A stretch of 64,000 nt of DNA, taken from the NCBI GenBank assembly GCA_964487545.1, contig CAZARI010000002.1, forward strand, positions 1-64,000. Reading direction: 5' to 3'. Source of the stretch: SKUL01 sp964487545. GTDB lineage: Bacteria; Bacteroidota; Bacteroidia; Flavobacteriales_D; SKUL01. Numbering within the stretch: position 1 is the first letter of the stretch; each line of letters starts with the position of its first letter. The translations under genes and the position numbers were made by a program. Shown piece by piece: positions 62,539-64,000 of this stretch. A model generated the notes under the pieces. The model had not been told where the DNA came from. It did no database searches and saw only the letters and a list, made by a program, of their open reading frames with translations.

Positions 62539-64000
62539 TTAGCGCCCTACATAAACCATAAGAACGGAAATATCGGCTGCAGAAACACCACTTATTCGCG
62601 AGGCTTGACCAATAGTGCCTGGTTTAATTTGGCTTAATTTCTCACGGGCCTCAGCAGAAAGTGAAGTGAGTTTTTTGTAGTCAAAATCAGCGTGGAGCCG
62701 GATGTTTTCAAGACGTCGAAATTTATCAGCCATTTCGTTCTCCTTAGAAATATAGCCATCGTATTTCATTAGAATTTCTGCTTGCATCAACGCGTCAGGT
62801 TGGGGGTTCTGAGCTGCCAAATACTGTTGCAGGGCGCGAGACCCAAGAATCATTTCCTCCATTCCAATCCCTGGGCGACTGATGATGTTGTTGAGCTTAA
62901 TTTTTTGCTTTAACAAACTGGACTGGGCCGCATCGAGAATCGGGTTTATGTTTTCGACTTCGCAACTGGTTTCCTTAAAGAATGAAATCAGCGAATTATA
63001 CGCCGTTCTCTTTTGCTCTACTGCGCGAAGCCGTTCATCTGAAGCCAATCCTAAAGCATGCGACTTAGGGGTCAGTCTTTCGTCGGCATTGTCTTGTCGG
63101 AGCATGATTCGATACTCTGCACGTGAGGTAAACATTCGATAGGGCTCGTCTGTGCCTTTAGTGATCAGATCATCTATTAGAACACCGATATATGATTCCG
63201 ACCTGCTCAATACCAGCGGCACCTCGCCTTTTAGCTTGAGATGGGCATTAATTCCTGCCATCAATCCCTGACAAGCGGCCTCTTCATAACCGGTGGTTCC
63301 GTTAATCTGTCCGGCAAGAAATAACCCCTCAATGAGTTTAGTTTCGAGCGAATGATAGAGTTGGGTAGGTGGAAAAAAGTCATACTCGATGGCATAGCCC
63401 GGCCGGAACATTTTTGCTTGTTCAAACCCCGGAATTTTTCGCATCGCTGCGAGTTGGACATCCTCTGGTAAGCTTGTCGAAAATCCATTGACATAAATTT
63501 CAATGGTGTTCCACCCTTCGGGTTCTACAAAAATCTGGTGTCGGTTTCTTTCAGAAAATCGCTCGATTTTATCTTCAATAGACGGACAGTATCGGGGCCC
63601 CAAACCCTGAATTCTTCCGCTAAACATCGGCGATCTATCAAAGCCGGTGCGCAAAATATCATGTACTTCCGGATTGGTGTAGGTGATATAACAGCTCCGT
63701 TGATTTGTGACCGGAGTGGATGCTGACGAAAAGGAAAATTTCTGCGGATTTTCATCTCCAGGCTGTTCTTCCATTTTGGAATAGTTCAGCGAACGCCCAT
63801 CAACACGCGGAGGCGTTCCGGTTTTCATTCTTCCGCTTTGGAAACCGAGTTCGCGCAACTGTTCAGTAATTCCAATCGAAGCGCTTTCACCGGCGCGTCC
63901 TCCCCCAAATTGCTTTTCTCCAAGATGAATAACGCCATTCAGAAAAGTACCATTGGTGAGAATGACGGTGGGTGCGCTGATTTCAATTCCCATCGAAGTG
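62539..64000 (-). CDS. mnmG: tRNA uridine-5-carboxymethylaminomethyl modification enzyme MnmG (partial)
   Basis: The 5' end lies beyond the right edge of the window; about 487 codons of an expected 620 or so are present. With MnmE, this FAD protein forms the cmnm5 group on wobble uridine 34 of several tRNAs. Visible family features are MKTGTPPRVDGRSL, GPRYCPSIEDKI, AGQINGTTGYEEAACQG (FAD site) and the helical C-terminal domain ending in IGQASRISGVSAADISVLMVYVGR. The open frame reaches the edge with no start, consistent with truncation by the window only. The parS-like pair follows its stop. Confidence 0.96.
   Translation of the reverse strand, partial: TSMGIEISAPTVILTNGTFLNGVIHLGEKQFGGGRAGESASIGITEQLRELGFQSGRMKTGTPPRVDGRSLNYSKMEEQPGDENPQKFSFSSASTPVTNQRSCYITYTNPEVHDILRTGFDRSPMFSGRIQGLGPRYCPSIEDKIERFSERNRHQIFVEPEGWNTIEIYVNGFSTSLPEDVQLAAMRKIPGFEQAKMFRPGYAIEYDFFPPTQLYHSLETKLIEGLFLAGQINGTTGYEEAACQGLMAGINAHLKLKGEVPLVLSRSESYIGVLIDDLITKGTDEPYRMFTSRAEYRIMLRQDNADERLTPKSHALGLASDERLRAVEQKRTAYNSLISFFKETSCEVENINPILDAAQSSLLKQKIKLNNIISRPGIGMEEMILGSRALQQYLAAQNPQPDALMQAEILMKYDGYISKENEMADKFRRLENIRLHADFDYKKLTSLSAEAREKLSQIKPGTIGQASRISGVSAADISVLMVYVGR

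Overview
The window is chromosomal DNA from a member of the Bacteroidota, most likely a Flavobacteriia-type marine or freshwater bacterium. The evidence is TAnnTTTG promoter elements before many genes, a type IX secretion (T9SS) sorting tail on a secreted protease, a PorG-like protein, a TonB-dependent receptor with an N-terminal carboxypeptidase-like domain, a Bacteroidota-type homogentisate dioxygenase, and the gene order CBS protein-nadK-porG-uppS-bamA-skp-skp. I saw no prophage, transposase, rRNA or tRNA. The sequence is a short-read scaffold: a 100-N gap at 42772-42871 has the same 55 bases on both sides.

Left end (1-1660): the trailer-side part of a CRISPR array (11 repeats of 37 nt, 10 spacers) read on the + strand. 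The cas genes lie outside the window. A perfect 313-bp duplication that begins inside the last repeat follows. From 1661 to 11330 come a secreted MORN-repeat protein, threonine dehydrogenase, the tyrosine-degradation pair hmgA and hppD, a PagL-like outer-membrane lipid A deacylase, aspS, tadA, a bacilliredoxin and a fatty-acid desaturase.

Cell-envelope core (11586-20219): pdxJ and an esterase face a seven-gene + strand run (CBS protein, nadK, porG, uppS, bamA, two skp/ompH) that supplies NADP, undecaprenyl carrier and outer-membrane protein assembly. From 20287 to 39463 are a HAD phosphatase, methylmalonyl-CoA epimerase, two unrecognised exported proteins, a 1999-residue alpha-2-macroglobulin lipoprotein whose thioester cysteine is replaced by serine, a PorT-like barrel, a NifU protein, a small Cys-rich protein paired with a metal-type TonB receptor, gamma carbonic anhydrase, murI, an S9 peptidase with an extra C-terminal domain, and a GT-C-like membrane protein.

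Noncoding block (39464-40815): REP-like hairpin units in a 437-bp tandem duplication, followed by a candidate structured RNA with an intrinsic terminator. After it come a universal stress protein, a T9SS-secreted M43 metalloprotease (one intact gene once the gap is collapsed), and two signalling operons: YfiR-TPR-HAMP/SpoIIE phosphatase, and MORN protein-multi-PAS histidine kinase-LytTR regulator. Ferritin and RNase R lie between the two.

Right end (57376-64000): rpiB, an M28 peptidase, an ALDH7-type aldehyde dehydrogenase, a methyltransferase, two parS-like sites and the 3' part of mnmG. The parS pair suggests the chromosome origin region may be near. The two signalling operons and the noncoding block are the best candidates for something undescribed.
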